From positions 1 to 64,000 of the forward strand of contig CAKRYR010000003.1 in the NCBI GenBank assembly GCA_934432595.1: a stretch of DNA of 64,000 nt, in the 5' to 3' direction. The translations under genes and the position numbers were made by a program. Within the stretch, counting starts at the first letter, position 1. The number at the start of each line of letters is the position of its first letter. This DNA comes from an uncultured Lachnospiraceae bacterium (GTDB taxonomy: Bacteria; Bacillota; Clostridia; Lachnospirales; Lachnospiraceae). Under the pieces are notes generated by a model. It saw only the letters and a list, made by a program, of their open reading frames with translations. It did not search any database and was not told where the DNA came from. Below are positions 15,375-24,333 of this stretch, one piece after another.

Positions 15375-17675
15375 ATGATAAAGTTATATGATAACGGTGT
15401 ATATGTTGTAAATGGTAATGAAATATTAGAAAATAATGCTGAAAATAAGCAAATAATTGAGAATAAAATGCAGCAGTATAACGTGGGTGGAATAGAAGAA
15501 GCAAGGAAAAATTCTATTGCATATTCCATATTAGAAAATCATAACACTTCTGATAATATGGAGCATTTGAAAATAAAATTTGATAAACTTACATCACATG
15601 ATATAACATTTGTTGGAATAATTCAGACTGCAAGAGCAAGTGGTCTAGAGGAATTTCCTGTACCATATGTATTGACAAACTGTCATAATAGCTTATGTGC
15701 AGTTGGTGGTACAATTAACGAAGATGACCACATGTTTGGTTTATCATGTGCAAAAAGATATGGTGGAATATATGTGCCACCTCATCAAGCAGTAATACAT
15801 CAATATGCAAGAGAGATGTTAGCTGGATGTAATAAAATGATTCTTGGTTCAGATAGTCATACTAGATATGGTGCTCTTGGAACAATGGCTATTGGCGAAG
15901 GTGGACCAGAGATAGTTAAACAATTACTAAGTAGAACATATGACATTGATATGCCAGGTATAGTTGCAGTATATTTAACAGGCAAACCTAATAAAGGTGT
16001 TGGACCTCAAGATATTGCATTAGCAATAATAGGTGAAGTATTTGCAAATGGATACGTTAATAATAAAGTAATGGAATTCATTGGTGATGGTGTCGATAAT
16101 CTATCAGTTGATTATAGAATAGGAATAGATGTTATGACAACAGAGACTACTTGTCTATCATCTATATGGAAAACAGATTCAAAGGTTAAGGAATTCTTTG
16201 AGATTCATAGAAGACCAGAAGAATATGCTGAATTGAATCCAGGAGCAGTTACTTATTATGATGGTATGGTTTATGTGGATTTATCTAAGATTAAACCTAT
16301 GATTGCTATGCCTTTCCATCCAAGTAACGTGTATACAATAGATGAGTTAAATGCTAACTTGTACGATATCCTTGATGAAGTTGAGAAGAAAGCTTTAGTT
16401 AGCCTTGATAATAACAATGTAAAATATACATTAAAAGATAAGATTAGAGATGGAAAGCTATATATTGAACAAGGTGTTATCGCAGGTTGCGCAGGTGGTG
16501 GCTTTGAAAATATATGCGATGCAGCTGATATATTGAAAGATAAATATATAGGAAATGATGAGTTCTCATTAAGCGTATATCCAGCAAGTCAACCAATATA
16601 TATGGAACTTATTAAAAATGGAAAGATTGCAGATATATTAGCTACAGGAGCTACTGTTAGAACAGCATTCTGTGGTCCTTGCTTTGGAGCAGGAGATGTG
16701 CCAGCAAATAATGGACTTAGTATTAGACACTCTACTCGTAACTTCCCTAATAGAGAAGGCTCTAAAGTTACTAATGGTCAGATTGCTTCAGTTGCACTTA
16801 TGGATGCACGTTCAATTGCGGCAACAGCAGCAAATAAGGGATATTTAACATCTGCTGAGAATTTTGATGTTGATTTTACTAAGCCAAAATATTATTTTGA
16901 TGGAAGAATATATGAAAATAGAGTATATGATGGATATAAGAAGGCAGACAAGAATGTTGAGGTTAAGTTTGGTCCTGGAATAGCTAACTGGCCAGATATG
17001 TCACCATTAACAGATAATTTATTATTAAAAGTTGTATCTGTTATTAAAGATGCAGTTACAACAACTGATGAGTTGATTCCATCTGGTGAAACATCATCAT
17101 ATCGTTCTAATCCACATGCACTTGCAGAATTTACTTTATCAAGAAAAGATCCTGCTTATGTAGGTAAGGCTAAAGAAGTAAGAGAATCAGAAAAGGCTAG
17201 GTTAGATAAGGACTATAATTCAGACAGTTTAGTAGAAGTTACTAGAGTAATGGACAGCATTAAAGAAGAGTTTGGAGCAGATTTATCTAATACAGGAATT
17301 GGTAGTACAATATATGCAGTAAAACCTGGTGATGGTTCAGCAAGAGAGCAAGCAGCTTCTTGCCAGAAGGTATTAGGTGGATGGGCAAATATTGCACATG
17401 AATATGCAACTAAGAGATATCGTTCAAACTTAATTAACTGGGGAATGCTACCATTCTTATTTGAAGATATAGATTTACCATTTGAAAAAGATGATTATAT
17501 CTTTGTTCCAGACATACGTAAAGCTATAGAAGAAAAGGTAGATAACATAAAGGCTTATGTTATAGGTAAAGATGGAGTGAAGAAAACTGAGATAGATTTA
17601 ACAGTTGGTAATCTAACCGATGATGAACGAGAGATTATTGTAAAAGGTTGCTTAATTAATTATTATAGAGGATAG
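15375..17675 (+). CDS. Aconitase-family hydratase, YbhJ-like
   Basis: 766 residues, close to the E. coli YbhJ length. It has the aconitase [4Fe-4S] cluster cysteines (TGATVRTAFCGPCFGAG plus the GCAGGG segment), the active-site SDSHTRYGALG motif and a C-terminal swivel domain (about 600-766). The N-terminal IKLYDNGVYVVNG block is typical of the YbhJ group, which is set apart from AcnA, AcnB and LeuC. The substrate of YbhJ-type enzymes is not established; dehydration or isomerisation of a citrate-like acid is the family chemistry. ATG 15375 follows AGGAGTGAG. No other citrate-cycle gene is nearby. Confidence 0.85.
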   Translation: MIKLYDNGVYVVNGNEILENNAENKQIIENKMQQYNVGGIEEARKNSIAYSILENHNTSDNMEHLKIKFDKLTSHDITFVGIIQTARASGLEEFPVPYVLTNCHNSLCAVGGTINEDDHMFGLSCAKRYGGIYVPPHQAVIHQYAREMLAGCNKMILGSDSHTRYGALGTMAIGEGGPEIVKQLLSRTYDIDMPGIVAVYLTGKPNKGVGPQDIALAIIGEVFANGYVNNKVMEFIGDGVDNLSVDYRIGIDVMTTETTCLSSIWKTDSKVKEFFEIHRRPEEYAELNPGAVTYYDGMVYVDLSKIKPMIAMPFHPSNVYTIDELNANLYDILDEVEKKALVSLDNNNVKYTLKDKIRDGKLYIEQGVIAGCAGGGFENICDAADILKDKYIGNDEFSLSVYPASQPIYMELIKNGKIADILATGATVRTAFCGPCFGAGDVPANNGLSIRHSTRNFPNREGSKVTNGQIASVALMDARSIAATAANKGYLTSAENFDVDFTKPKYYFDGRIYENRVYDGYKKADKNVEVKFGPGIANWPDMSPLTDNLLLKVVSVIKDAVTTTDELIPSGETSSYRSNPHALAEFTLSRKDPAYVGKAKEVRESEKARLDKDYNSDSLVEVTRVMDSIKEEFGADLSNTGIGSTIYAVKPGDGSAREQAASCQKVLGGWANIAHEYATKRYRSNLINWGMLPFLFEDIDLPFEKDDYIFVPDIRKAIEEKVDNIKAYVIGKDGVKKTEIDLTVGNLTDDEREIIVKGCLINYYRG

Positions 17676-17680
17676 AAACA

Positions 17681-17726
17681 AAACATGAAATAAACCACAG
17701 GAATGTGGTTTGTTTCATGTTTTGTT
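17681..17726 (+). terminator. Strong Rho-independent terminator
   Basis: A 19-bp stem (17681-17699 with 17704-17722, one G-T pair), loop GGAA, and a T-rich tail after the hydratase gene. Confidence 0.9.
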
Positions 17727-17794
17727 AGAATCAATAAAAAAGTAAATAAAATGTAAAACAAATTTAATAAAAAATAACTTGTAATTGTTTTGTG

Positions 17795-17821
17795 TAAATG
17801 GTAAACTACCAATGCTGATAT
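17795..17821 (+). promoter_or_regulatory. Sigma-28 (SigD)-type promoter
   Basis: TAAA at 17795-17798, 15-nt spacer, GCTGATAT at 17814-17821, one base off GCCGATAT. It lies about 115 nt upstream of the lipoprotein gene. Confidence 0.55.
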
Positions 17822-17934
17822 CAATAGGAAGTGGAATAAGGTATAGGATGGGTATATTATTTATATAATTCTATTTTGTCTTTTATAAATTCCAAAGTAA
17901 AAAGTAAGTTTAATATTTAAGGAAGGGCTGTAAT

Positions 17935-18528
17935 ATGAAAAAAAGGAAATTAAAAGTTTTAACTTATGCATTAATAAGTGTGATAGGAATATCAATGTTA
18001 GTTGGATGTAGTAGCAATTCAGAAGAAAAGAGTACAGAAAGTAAAACAAAAGTTGTGAAAGAAGTAAATGATGTTGATCCAGAAGCAACTGATGAATACG
18101 ACGGAAAAGAAGCAACAGCAACTAGAACACATTTTAAAGAAAAAGTAAAAACGATAACATATTATAATAATGGTAAAAAATATGATATTAAAGTTGATTC
18201 TGAAGAAGGAAATAAAGTAATAAGTTTAATGAAAGAACGTATTGCTACTTGTGAATTTTTAGATAAAGATACCATTGAAGGTAAAAATGATGAAATTAAA
18301 AATAGTGGAAAGGGAATAGAAGTTAAGTTTGAGAAAGAAGCAGATAACTCTTTTTATGATTCAAAAGAAGACAAATATGTAAATGTTAAATTTGATGGTT
18401 TATTTATGCCTTTAGATGGCAAATATTCTCAAAGATTATTATTATTACCTAATGAGAATGGAACATTTACTATTTCAGGGAAACCGGATAAATTAATAAA
18501 TTATTTGGAAATGAATATAGAAAAATAA
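17935..18528 (+). CDS. Putative lipoprotein of unknown function
   Basis: 197 residues. The signal peptide ends in a clear lipobox, LVGC, with Cys25 as the modified residue, so the protein should be anchored on the outer face of the membrane. A charged Ser/Glu/Lys linker (about 27-60) is followed by a mixed alpha/beta domain (about 65-197) with KTITYYNNGKKYDIKVDSEEG and LLLLPNENGTFTISG. I do not recognise the domain. ATG 17935 follows AAGGAAGGG. Its upstream sigma-28-like promoter suggests a tie to motility or chemotaxis, but this is an inference. Confidence 0.8.
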   Translation: MKKRKLKVLTYALISVIGISMLVGCSSNSEEKSTESKTKVVKEVNDVDPEATDEYDGKEATATRTHFKEKVKTITYYNNGKKYDIKVDSEEGNKVISLMKERIATCEFLDKDTIEGKNDEIKNSGKGIEVKFEKEADNSFYDSKEDKYVNVKFDGLFMPLDGKYSQRLLLLPNENGTFTISGKPDKLINYLEMNIEK

Positions 18529-18600
18529 TTTATTTAAATTTAGAGCTTGGATTAAATTCATGCTAAGTATATGTGATAAATATTCATATTGATGTTTAGC

Positions 18601-18636
18601 AAGAGACAATATCGTATAGAGATATTGTCTCTTTTA
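18601..18636 (+). terminator. Rho-independent terminator
   Basis: AAGAGACAATATC faces GATATTGTCTCTT: perfect 13-bp stem, followed by TT. It lies about 70 nt after the lipoprotein gene. Confidence 0.9.
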
Positions 18637-18906
18637 GTGTGTGCCTTGCGGTGTACATTTTTAATAGGTAAATATTGATAATTAATGAATTGTGGATAAT
18701 AATGTAGCTGGTGCAACCAATGGTGTGGCAAAGGTAGAATTGAGAAAAATGAAGGTTAATGAAAAGCATACGTTTGTAATAATGTTACAGAACTATAAAT
18801 CATGAGAAAATCTATAAGCAACTTTTTGTTCTTAAAGAAAAATGGTAAAAATTCCCAAAATATTTAAAATATTGTTAATATATATTGATTAATTAAGTGT
18901 TAAATG

Positions 18907-18935
18907 TTAAAATAACAAAAGTATTATGTTATAAT
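18907..18935 (+). promoter_or_regulatory. Extended -10 promoter for folD
   Basis: TG-T-TATAAT at 18927-18935 is an extended -10 element; TTAAAA at 18907-18912 is a weak -35 at 17 nt. It lies about 57 nt upstream of folD. Confidence 0.65.
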
Positions 18936-18991
18936 ACATGGTTTAAAAATAATACAGCAAAAGAGACTTTTGAAATAGAAAGGTTAAAAAT

Positions 18992-19825
18992 ATGAAATTA
19001 ATAGACGGTAAGGCCATTTCGTTGCAGATAAAAGATGAATTAAAAGAACAAGTAGCAAAACTAAAAGAACAAGGTATAGAGCTTACTTTAGCGGTTATTC
19101 AGGTAGGTGAAGACCCAGCATCAAGTGTATACGTACGTAATAAGAAAAATGCATGTGCTTATATTGGGATTAATTCAATTGCACATGAATTGCCAGAAGA
19201 GACTACACAGGAAGAATTATTAGATTTAATTGATAAATTAAATAATGATAATAAGGTTAATGGAATATTGGTACAATTACCTTTACCAAAGCATATTGAT
19301 GAAGATGCTATTATTAGTGCAATTTCACCAGCTAAAGATGTAGATGGATTCCATCCACAGAATGTTGGGGCATTAAGTATAGGTAAGAAAGGATTTGTGT
19401 CATGTACTCCAGCTGGTGTTATACAATTGCTAAAACGTTCTAATATTGATATTGAAGGAAAAGAGTGTGTAGTACTTGGAAGAAGTAATATAGTAGGTAA
19501 ACCTATGGCTATGCTTCTTTTAAGAGAAAATGGAACAGTTACAGTATGCCATTCTAAAACTAAAAATTTAAAAGAAATAACTAAAAGAGCCGATATTCTT
19601 ATAGTTGCTTTGGGAAAACCAAAGTTTATAACTAAAGAATATATTAAAGAAGGTGCTGTAGTTATTGATGTTGGAATTCATAGAAATAGTGAGAATAAAT
19701 TATGTGGCGATGTGGATTTTGACGATGTAAAAGATATGGTTGAGGCAATTACACCTGTTCCAGGTGGAGTCGGACCTATGACTATTGCAATGCTTATGTA
19801 TAATTGCGTAAATTCTATATTATAG
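18992..19825 (+). CDS. folD: Methylene-THF dehydrogenase / methenyl-THF cyclohydrolase
   Basis: 277 residues, normal for FolD. It interconverts 5,10-methylene-, 5,10-methenyl- and 10-formyl-tetrahydrofolate in the cytoplasm. Visible signatures are YVRNKKNACAYIGI (with the catalytic Lys), LVQLPLPKHID, SPAKDVDGFHP, the Rossmann motif VVLGRSNIVGKPMAMLL and C-terminal PVPGGVGPMT. It works with Fhs (formate-THF ligase), encoded at 48571 in this window, in one-carbon supply and possibly the Wood-Ljungdahl methyl branch. ATG 18992 follows AGGTT. The 146-residue membrane protein gene follows after 59 nt. Confidence 0.97.
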   Translation: MKLIDGKAISLQIKDELKEQVAKLKEQGIELTLAVIQVGEDPASSVYVRNKKNACAYIGINSIAHELPEETTQEELLDLIDKLNNDNKVNGILVQLPLPKHIDEDAIISAISPAKDVDGFHPQNVGALSIGKKGFVSCTPAGVIQLLKRSNIDIEGKECVVLGRSNIVGKPMAMLLLRENGTVTVCHSKTKNLKEITKRADILIVALGKPKFITKEYIKEGAVVIDVGIHRNSENKLCGDVDFDDVKDMVEAITPVPGGVGPMTIAMLMYNCVNSIL

Positions 19826-19884
19826 TAAAGTTTATATTTGATAATAATATTTATGAACTTAACTAAAGAAAATGGAGGTCTCAT

Positions 19885-20325
19885 ATGAATATAAATAGAA
19901 AAGTACTTATTGGAGCAGGAATAGCAGCTGGAGTATTGGCTATAATTGTATTAATTGTTGTATTAACAAAAGATAGGACAGTTGTTTTTCAAAAAGCTCA
20001 AATAGAAAATGAACAGATATGGACAAAATTTAAAGAAACTGCAGCACAGAAGAAAGCATGTAAAGTAAGCATTAAAATAGGTGATAATGATAAGTATGAA
20101 AGAACATTAGAATATGATGGAAACAGTTATACATATAATGTTGGAAAGAAGTCAGTTAAAAATGTGTTCTTGATAGATGTTAGAGGTAAGAGTGATAAGT
20201 CTGATAAAGAGCAAGGTTATATAGCACTTGCTGGACATAATTTTACATTTGAAGAAATTACAAAAGTTATCTATTCTAGTGATTCTACAGATAATATGCC
20301 ATTTTATTTAATACATTGTTATTAA
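19885..20325 (+). CDS. Single-pass membrane protein of unknown function
   Basis: 146 residues. A Gly/Ala/Ile/Val-rich membrane helix at about 7-28 is followed by a small outward domain with repeated beta strands (CKVSIKIGDNDKYERTLEYDGNSYTYNVG, YIALAGHNFTFEEITKVIY). It resembles a small adhesin-like or lipocalin-like domain in composition only; I do not recognise it. ATG 19885 follows GGAGG. It sits between folD and rimO and may be cotranscribed with either. Confidence 0.75.
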   Translation: MNINRKVLIGAGIAAGVLAIIVLIVVLTKDRTVVFQKAQIENEQIWTKFKETAAQKKACKVSIKIGDNDKYERTLEYDGNSYTYNVGKKSVKNVFLIDVRGKSDKSDKEQGYIALAGHNFTFEEITKVIYSSDSTDNMPFYLIHCY

Positions 20326-20416
20326 TTATATTGCTAAAGAGAACTTTTTCTGATACAATATGAATTTAGTTGATGTATTAAATATACTTAATGGTTAGAA
20401 AGAGGAAATTGGGGAT

Positions 20417-21745
20417 ATGAAGATTTTATTTATATCACTTGGATGTGATAAGAACTTGGTAGATAGTGAGCATATGTTAGGTATGCTTTGTGATAATGAA
20501 TTTACAGTTACAGATGATGAGAATGAGGCAGATGTTATTGTGGTAAATACATGCTGTTTTATTCATGATGCCAAGGAAGAAAGTATTGAGAATATAATAG
20601 AAATGGCTAAGCTTAAGGATGAAGGCAATCTTAAAGCTTTGGTAGTTACTGGATGCTTAGCTCAAAGATATAAAGATGAAATTCAGAAAGAAATTCCTGA
20701 GGTGGATGCTATAATTGGAACTACAGCATATGATGATATTGTAAATATTGTGGAAGAAATACTTGAAGATAAGAAGGTAGCTAATTCATATAAAGATATT
20801 AGTTATTTGACACCTAATACATCTAATAGAGTAATAACGACAGGTGGATACACTTCTTATCTTAAGATAGCAGAAGGATGTAATAAGAATTGTACTTATT
20901 GTATTATTCCTAAACTTAGAGGTAAGTTTAGGTCTGTTCCTATGGAAAAATTACTAGAGGAAGCTAGATTTTTAGCAGATAAGGGTGTTAGAGAGTTGAT
21001 ATTGGTAGCTCAAGAAACTACCTTATATGGCATTGATATATATGGTGAGAAAAAGTTACCAGAATTACTTAGAGAATTATGTAAAATAGAAGGATTTGAA
21101 TGGATTAGAATACTATATACTTATCCTGAAGAGATAACAGATGAACTTATCCAAGTTATCAAAGAAGAGGACAAGATATGTAAATATATAGATATGCCTA
21201 TTCAACACGCTTCGGATAATATCCTAAAGAGAATGGGAAGAAGAACTAATCGAGCTGATTTGGTTGAAATAATTGGAAAATTAAGAAAAGAGATTGATGA
21301 TATTGTTATTAGAACAACTTTAATTACAGGATTTCCAGGAGAGACTGAAGAAGATTTTGAAGAGTTATTAGATTTTGTATATGATATGAACTTCGAAAGA
21401 TTAGGAGTGTTCACTTATTCGGCAGAAGAAGGAACTAAGGCTGCAGAAATGAATGAACAGATAGCTGAAGAAGTTAAAGAGGCAAGAAGAAATGCCGTTA
21501 TGGAGATGCAACAAGATATAACTTTTGATTATATGGCCTCTTTAGTAGGTAATATAACTAAGGTGTTAATTGAAGGATATATGGTTGATGATGATGTATA
21601 TGTTGGAAGAACATATATGGATGCTCCTAATATTGATGGACTTGTGTTTGTTAATAGTAACAAACAGCTAATGTCTGGTGATATTATATTGGCTGAGATA
21701 ACTAATTCAGATGGTTATGATTTAATTGCTGAACATGTATATTAA
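20417..21745 (+). CDS. rimO: Ribosomal protein S12 methylthiotransferase RimO
   Basis: 442 residues. RimO uses radical SAM chemistry and two [4Fe-4S] clusters to attach a methylthio group to the conserved Asp of ribosomal protein S12. The domains appear in order: an N-terminal MTTase domain (SLGCDKNLVDSE, VNTCCF, VVTGCLAQRY supply the first cluster cysteines), a radical SAM domain with CNKNCTYCIIPKLRGKFRS, and a C-terminal TRAM domain (about 375-442). The SLGCDKN start and CIIPKLRGKFRS distinguish RimO from MiaB. ATG 20417 follows TTGGGG. It heads the common Clostridia order rimO-pgsA-cinA. Confidence 0.97.
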   Translation: MKILFISLGCDKNLVDSEHMLGMLCDNEFTVTDDENEADVIVVNTCCFIHDAKEESIENIIEMAKLKDEGNLKALVVTGCLAQRYKDEIQKEIPEVDAIIGTTAYDDIVNIVEEILEDKKVANSYKDISYLTPNTSNRVITTGGYTSYLKIAEGCNKNCTYCIIPKLRGKFRSVPMEKLLEEARFLADKGVRELILVAQETTLYGIDIYGEKKLPELLRELCKIEGFEWIRILYTYPEEITDELIQVIKEEDKICKYIDMPIQHASDNILKRMGRRTNRADLVEIIGKLRKEIDDIVIRTTLITGFPGETEEDFEELLDFVYDMNFERLGVFTYSAEEGTKAAEMNEQIAEEVKEARRNAVMEMQQDITFDYMASLVGNITKVLIEGYMVDDDVYVGRTYMDAPNIDGLVFVNSNKQLMSGDIILAEITNSDGYDLIAEHVY

Positions 21746-21847
21746 ATATCATGATTAAAGCGATAGAAGGATAATTATATAATTTAAACAAAAAAAGATT
21801 AAGGATATAATTTATTAGATAATATATATTTGATTGGAGGACTAAAA

Positions 21848-22393
21848 ATGAATTTACCTAATAAAATAACTTTGTTTAGGGTTATATTAGTACCAGTTTT
21901 TGTTGTACTAATGCTTTTACCACAAGGTATAATTCCATATAAAAACATTATTTCTTGTGTAATATTTTGCATAGCATGTATATCAGACTTTTTTGATGGA
22001 TATCTTGCAAGAAAGTGGAAACTAGTAACTAACTTTGGAAAGTTTATGGATCCATTAGCAGATAAATTGTTGGTATGTTCTGCATTAATTATATTTGTTG
22101 AACTAGGATATATTCCATCCTGGGCAGTAGTAATTATTATCGGAAGAGAATTTATTGTTAGTGGTATAAGACTTATTGCTGCTGATAATGGAACTGTTAT
22201 TGCAGCAAATATGTTAGGAAAGATTAAGACAAATGCTCAAATGTTTATGTCAATATTTATGATTTTAAATATAGATAATAAGGTATTTAAGATAATAACA
22301 TTAGTTTTAATGTATGCATCTGTAGCATTAACTATTATTTCATTAGTAGAATATACTTATAGCAATAGGAAATTATTTTTAGATAGTAAGTAA
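21848..22393 (+). CDS. pgsA: CDP-diacylglycerol-glycerol-3-phosphate phosphatidyltransferase
   Basis: 181 residues with about five membrane helices. It makes phosphatidylglycerol phosphate, the first committed step to phosphatidylglycerol and cardiolipin. The CDP-alcohol phosphotransferase motif is complete: DFFDGYLARKWKLVTNFGKFMDPLADK, fitting D-G-x2-A-R-x8-G-x3-D-x3-D. The N-terminal NLPNKITLFRVILVPVFV is typical of PgsA. ATG 21848 follows GGAGG; TTG 21830 overlaps that site. It lies between rimO and cinA, as in many Firmicutes. Confidence 0.96.
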   Translation: MNLPNKITLFRVILVPVFVVLMLLPQGIIPYKNIISCVIFCIACISDFFDGYLARKWKLVTNFGKFMDPLADKLLVCSALIIFVELGYIPSWAVVIIIGREFIVSGIRLIAADNGTVIAANMLGKIKTNAQMFMSIFMILNIDNKVFKIITLVLMYASVALTIISLVEYTYSNRKLFLDSK

Positions 22394-22460
22394 TTATAAT
22401 AATATAAAAAATATTATATTATGTTTAGTTTTGATGTTGAATGGTAAGTAGGTATATGAA

Positions 22461-22928
22461 ATGAATAATGCAGAATTATTGATACAAAAACTTATAGATA
22501 AAGGTTATACTATAACTACAGCAGAATCTTGCACAGGTGGAATGATTGCTTCAACTTTAATTGATGTACCAGGTGCATCTATGGCTGTTAACGAGTGTCA
22601 TATTACATATAGTAATGAAGCAAAGATGAAATATCTAGGAGTTAATAAAGAAACTCTTGATAATTATACAGCAGTAAGTGAAGAAACAGCAATTGAAATG
22701 GTGATGGGGGCATCTAAGCTGGCTGATGCTAATGTAACTATTGCTGTTACTGGACTTGCAGGACCAGATGGCGGTACAGAAGAAAAACCAGTTGGATTAG
22801 TATACATTGCTTGTAAGGTCAATGATAAAATTAGAATTGGTAAGCCTATTTTTATTGGAAATAGAAATGAAGTCAGAAGTCAAGCGACTGACTATGCAAT
22901 AAATATGGCATTGGAAATGTTAGAGTAA
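22461..22928 (+). CDS. pncC: Nicotinamide-nucleotide amidohydrolase (CinA C-terminal domain)
   Basis: 155 residues, so only the C-terminal domain of CinA is present, without the N-terminal MoaB-like part that full CinA has. The PncC domain deamidates NMN to nicotinic acid mononucleotide in NAD salvage. Characteristic motifs are TTAESCTGGMIASTLID (with the catalytic Ser/Thr region) and VTGLAGPDGGTEEKPVGLVYI. ATG 22461 is used; the ribosome site is weak (GTAGGT). A palindrome with flanking 13-bp direct repeats overlaps its stop codon. Confidence 0.92.
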   Translation: MNNAELLIQKLIDKGYTITTAESCTGGMIASTLIDVPGASMAVNECHITYSNEAKMKYLGVNKETLDNYTAVSEETAIEMVMGASKLADANVTIAVTGLAGPDGGTEEKPVGLVYIACKVNDKIRIGKPIFIGNRNEVRSQATDYAINMALEMLE

Positions 22929-22968
22929 GAGTAACTATTCAGCCGATGGCTGAACTGTTAGAGTAAGA
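22918..22968. repeat. Palindrome flanked by 13-bp direct repeats
   Basis: TTCAGCC-GAT-GGCTGAA forms the core hairpin, extended by a partly matched TAAC...GTTA. The 13-mer TGTTAGAGTAAGA occurs at 22918-22930 and again at 22956-22968, on either side. The left copy includes the pncC stop codon. This looks like a target-site duplication around a small inserted palindrome or a local duplication. Confidence 0.7.
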
Positions 22969-23034
22969 TACAGTATAAAGTTTAAATGTATATAAAGCAT
23001 AAATGATGAAATATAGTATGAGGAGAAATAATAA

Positions 23035-24318
23035 GTGAAAGTTTTGGTTATAGGAGCTGGAGCAGCAGGTATGATGGCTGCTATATCAGCTGCGTATGAA
23101 GGTAATGAAGTTATTGTTTATGAACATAATGAAAAACCAGGTAAGAAAATATATATAACAGGTAAAGGTAGATGTAATATTACTAATGCTTGTGAAACAG
23201 AGGAATTATTTCCAAAGATAATGAGTAATAGTAAATTTATGTATAGTGCCATTTATAATTTTACCAATCAAGATGCCATAGATATGTTTAATAGATTAGG
23301 ATGTCCTACAAAAGTAGAACGAGGAGATAGAGTATTTCCTGTTTCAGATAAGTCGTCTGATGTAATAAGTGCTTTGCAAAAGGAAATGAAGAAAAATAAT
23401 ATAAAACTTTATTACAATGCTAATGTAGAAGACGTTTGTGTAGAAGAAGGTAAATTTGTTGCTATTAAAGTATCTCAAAATGGTAAAAAGATGAAAGTAA
23501 ATGGAGATAAGTTAATTATTGCAACAGGTGGTCTTTCATATCCTTCAACTGGTTCAACAGGAGATGGGTATGAATTTGCATGTAAATTAGGACATACAGT
23601 TACTGAATTAAGACCAAGTTTAGTACCATATAATCTAAAAGGCTCTGAATATAGAGAGTTACAAGGTTTGTCACTGAGAAATGTAGATTTAACTGTTAAG
23701 ATTAATGATAAGAAAATATATAAAGATATGGGTGAATTATTATTTACTCATTTTGGAATTAGTGGACCACTTGTTTTATCATCATGCCCTATATTAATTA
23801 AGGAGCTAGATAAGATTAATAATAAAAATAAGAAAAAGAAAGCAAAAGGACAGGATTTAGATAATATAGATGTTAAATTATCGATAGATTTAAAACCCGC
23901 TTTAACAGTTGAACAGTTAGATGGAAGAATTCTTAGAGACTTTGAGAAGAATATTAATAAGAATTTTAGTAATTCATTAGATGAATTGTTACCAAAGAAA
24001 TTAATACCAATTGTAATTAGAAGGTCAAATATAGATCCGAATAAAAAAGTATCTTTTGTCACAAAAGAAGAAAGAAATAAGTTAGTAAGTGTTATAAAGA
24101 ACCTAGATTATGATTTTCTAAGCTTTAGAGGATATGCGGAAGCAATAATTACTAAGGGTGGAGTTAGTGTAAAGGAAATTAATCCTTCTACTATGGAATC
24201 TAAAATTGTAAAAGGCGTGTTCTTTGCTGGAGAGGTTTTAGATGTTGATGCTGTTACAGGCGGATATAATTTACAAATAGCTTGGTCTACTGGATATTTA
24301 GCAGGCCAAAATAATTAA
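23035..24318 (+). CDS. HI0933/YhiN-family flavoprotein (BaiN-like)
   Basis: 427 residues. It is an FAD-binding oxidoreductase with the N-terminal dinucleotide fold VLVIGAGAAGMMAAISAAYE and the family motif GKKIYITGKGRCNITNA. The C-terminal block GGVSVKEINPSTMESKIVKGVFFAGEVLDVDAVTGGYNLQIAWSTG is diagnostic for HI0933/YhiN. One family member, BaiN, is linked to bile-acid dehydroxylation, but most members have no proven substrate, so none is assigned here. GTG 23035 follows GAGGAG. The gene precedes cmk by 15 nt, a conserved Clostridia arrangement, so they are probably cotranscribed. Confidence 0.9.
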   Translation: MKVLVIGAGAAGMMAAISAAYEGNEVIVYEHNEKPGKKIYITGKGRCNITNACETEELFPKIMSNSKFMYSAIYNFTNQDAIDMFNRLGCPTKVERGDRVFPVSDKSSDVISALQKEMKKNNIKLYYNANVEDVCVEEGKFVAIKVSQNGKKMKVNGDKLIIATGGLSYPSTGSTGDGYEFACKLGHTVTELRPSLVPYNLKGSEYRELQGLSLRNVDLTVKINDKKIYKDMGELLFTHFGISGPLVLSSCPILIKELDKINNKNKKKKAKGQDLDNIDVKLSIDLKPALTVEQLDGRILRDFEKNINKNFSNSLDELLPKKLIPIVIRRSNIDPNKKVSFVTKEERNKLVSVIKNLDYDFLSFRGYAEAIITKGGVSVKEINPSTMESKIVKGVFFAGEVLDVDAVTGGYNLQIAWSTGYLAGQNN

Positions 24319-24333
24319 ATTTGGAGGTGCGCT

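Larger units (their letters stand above)
18529..18991. other. Intergenic region before folD
   Basis: About 460 bp. It holds the terminator at 18601-18636 and the folD promoter at 18907-18935. A 38-codon open stretch from GTG 18692 to 18805 has no ribosome site and no recognised similarity. I see no riboswitch motif. Confidence 0.5.

Noticed and set aside
18692..18805. 38-codon open stretch (GTG start)
   Set aside because: No ribosome site, no recognisable similarity; length is within chance for this base composition.
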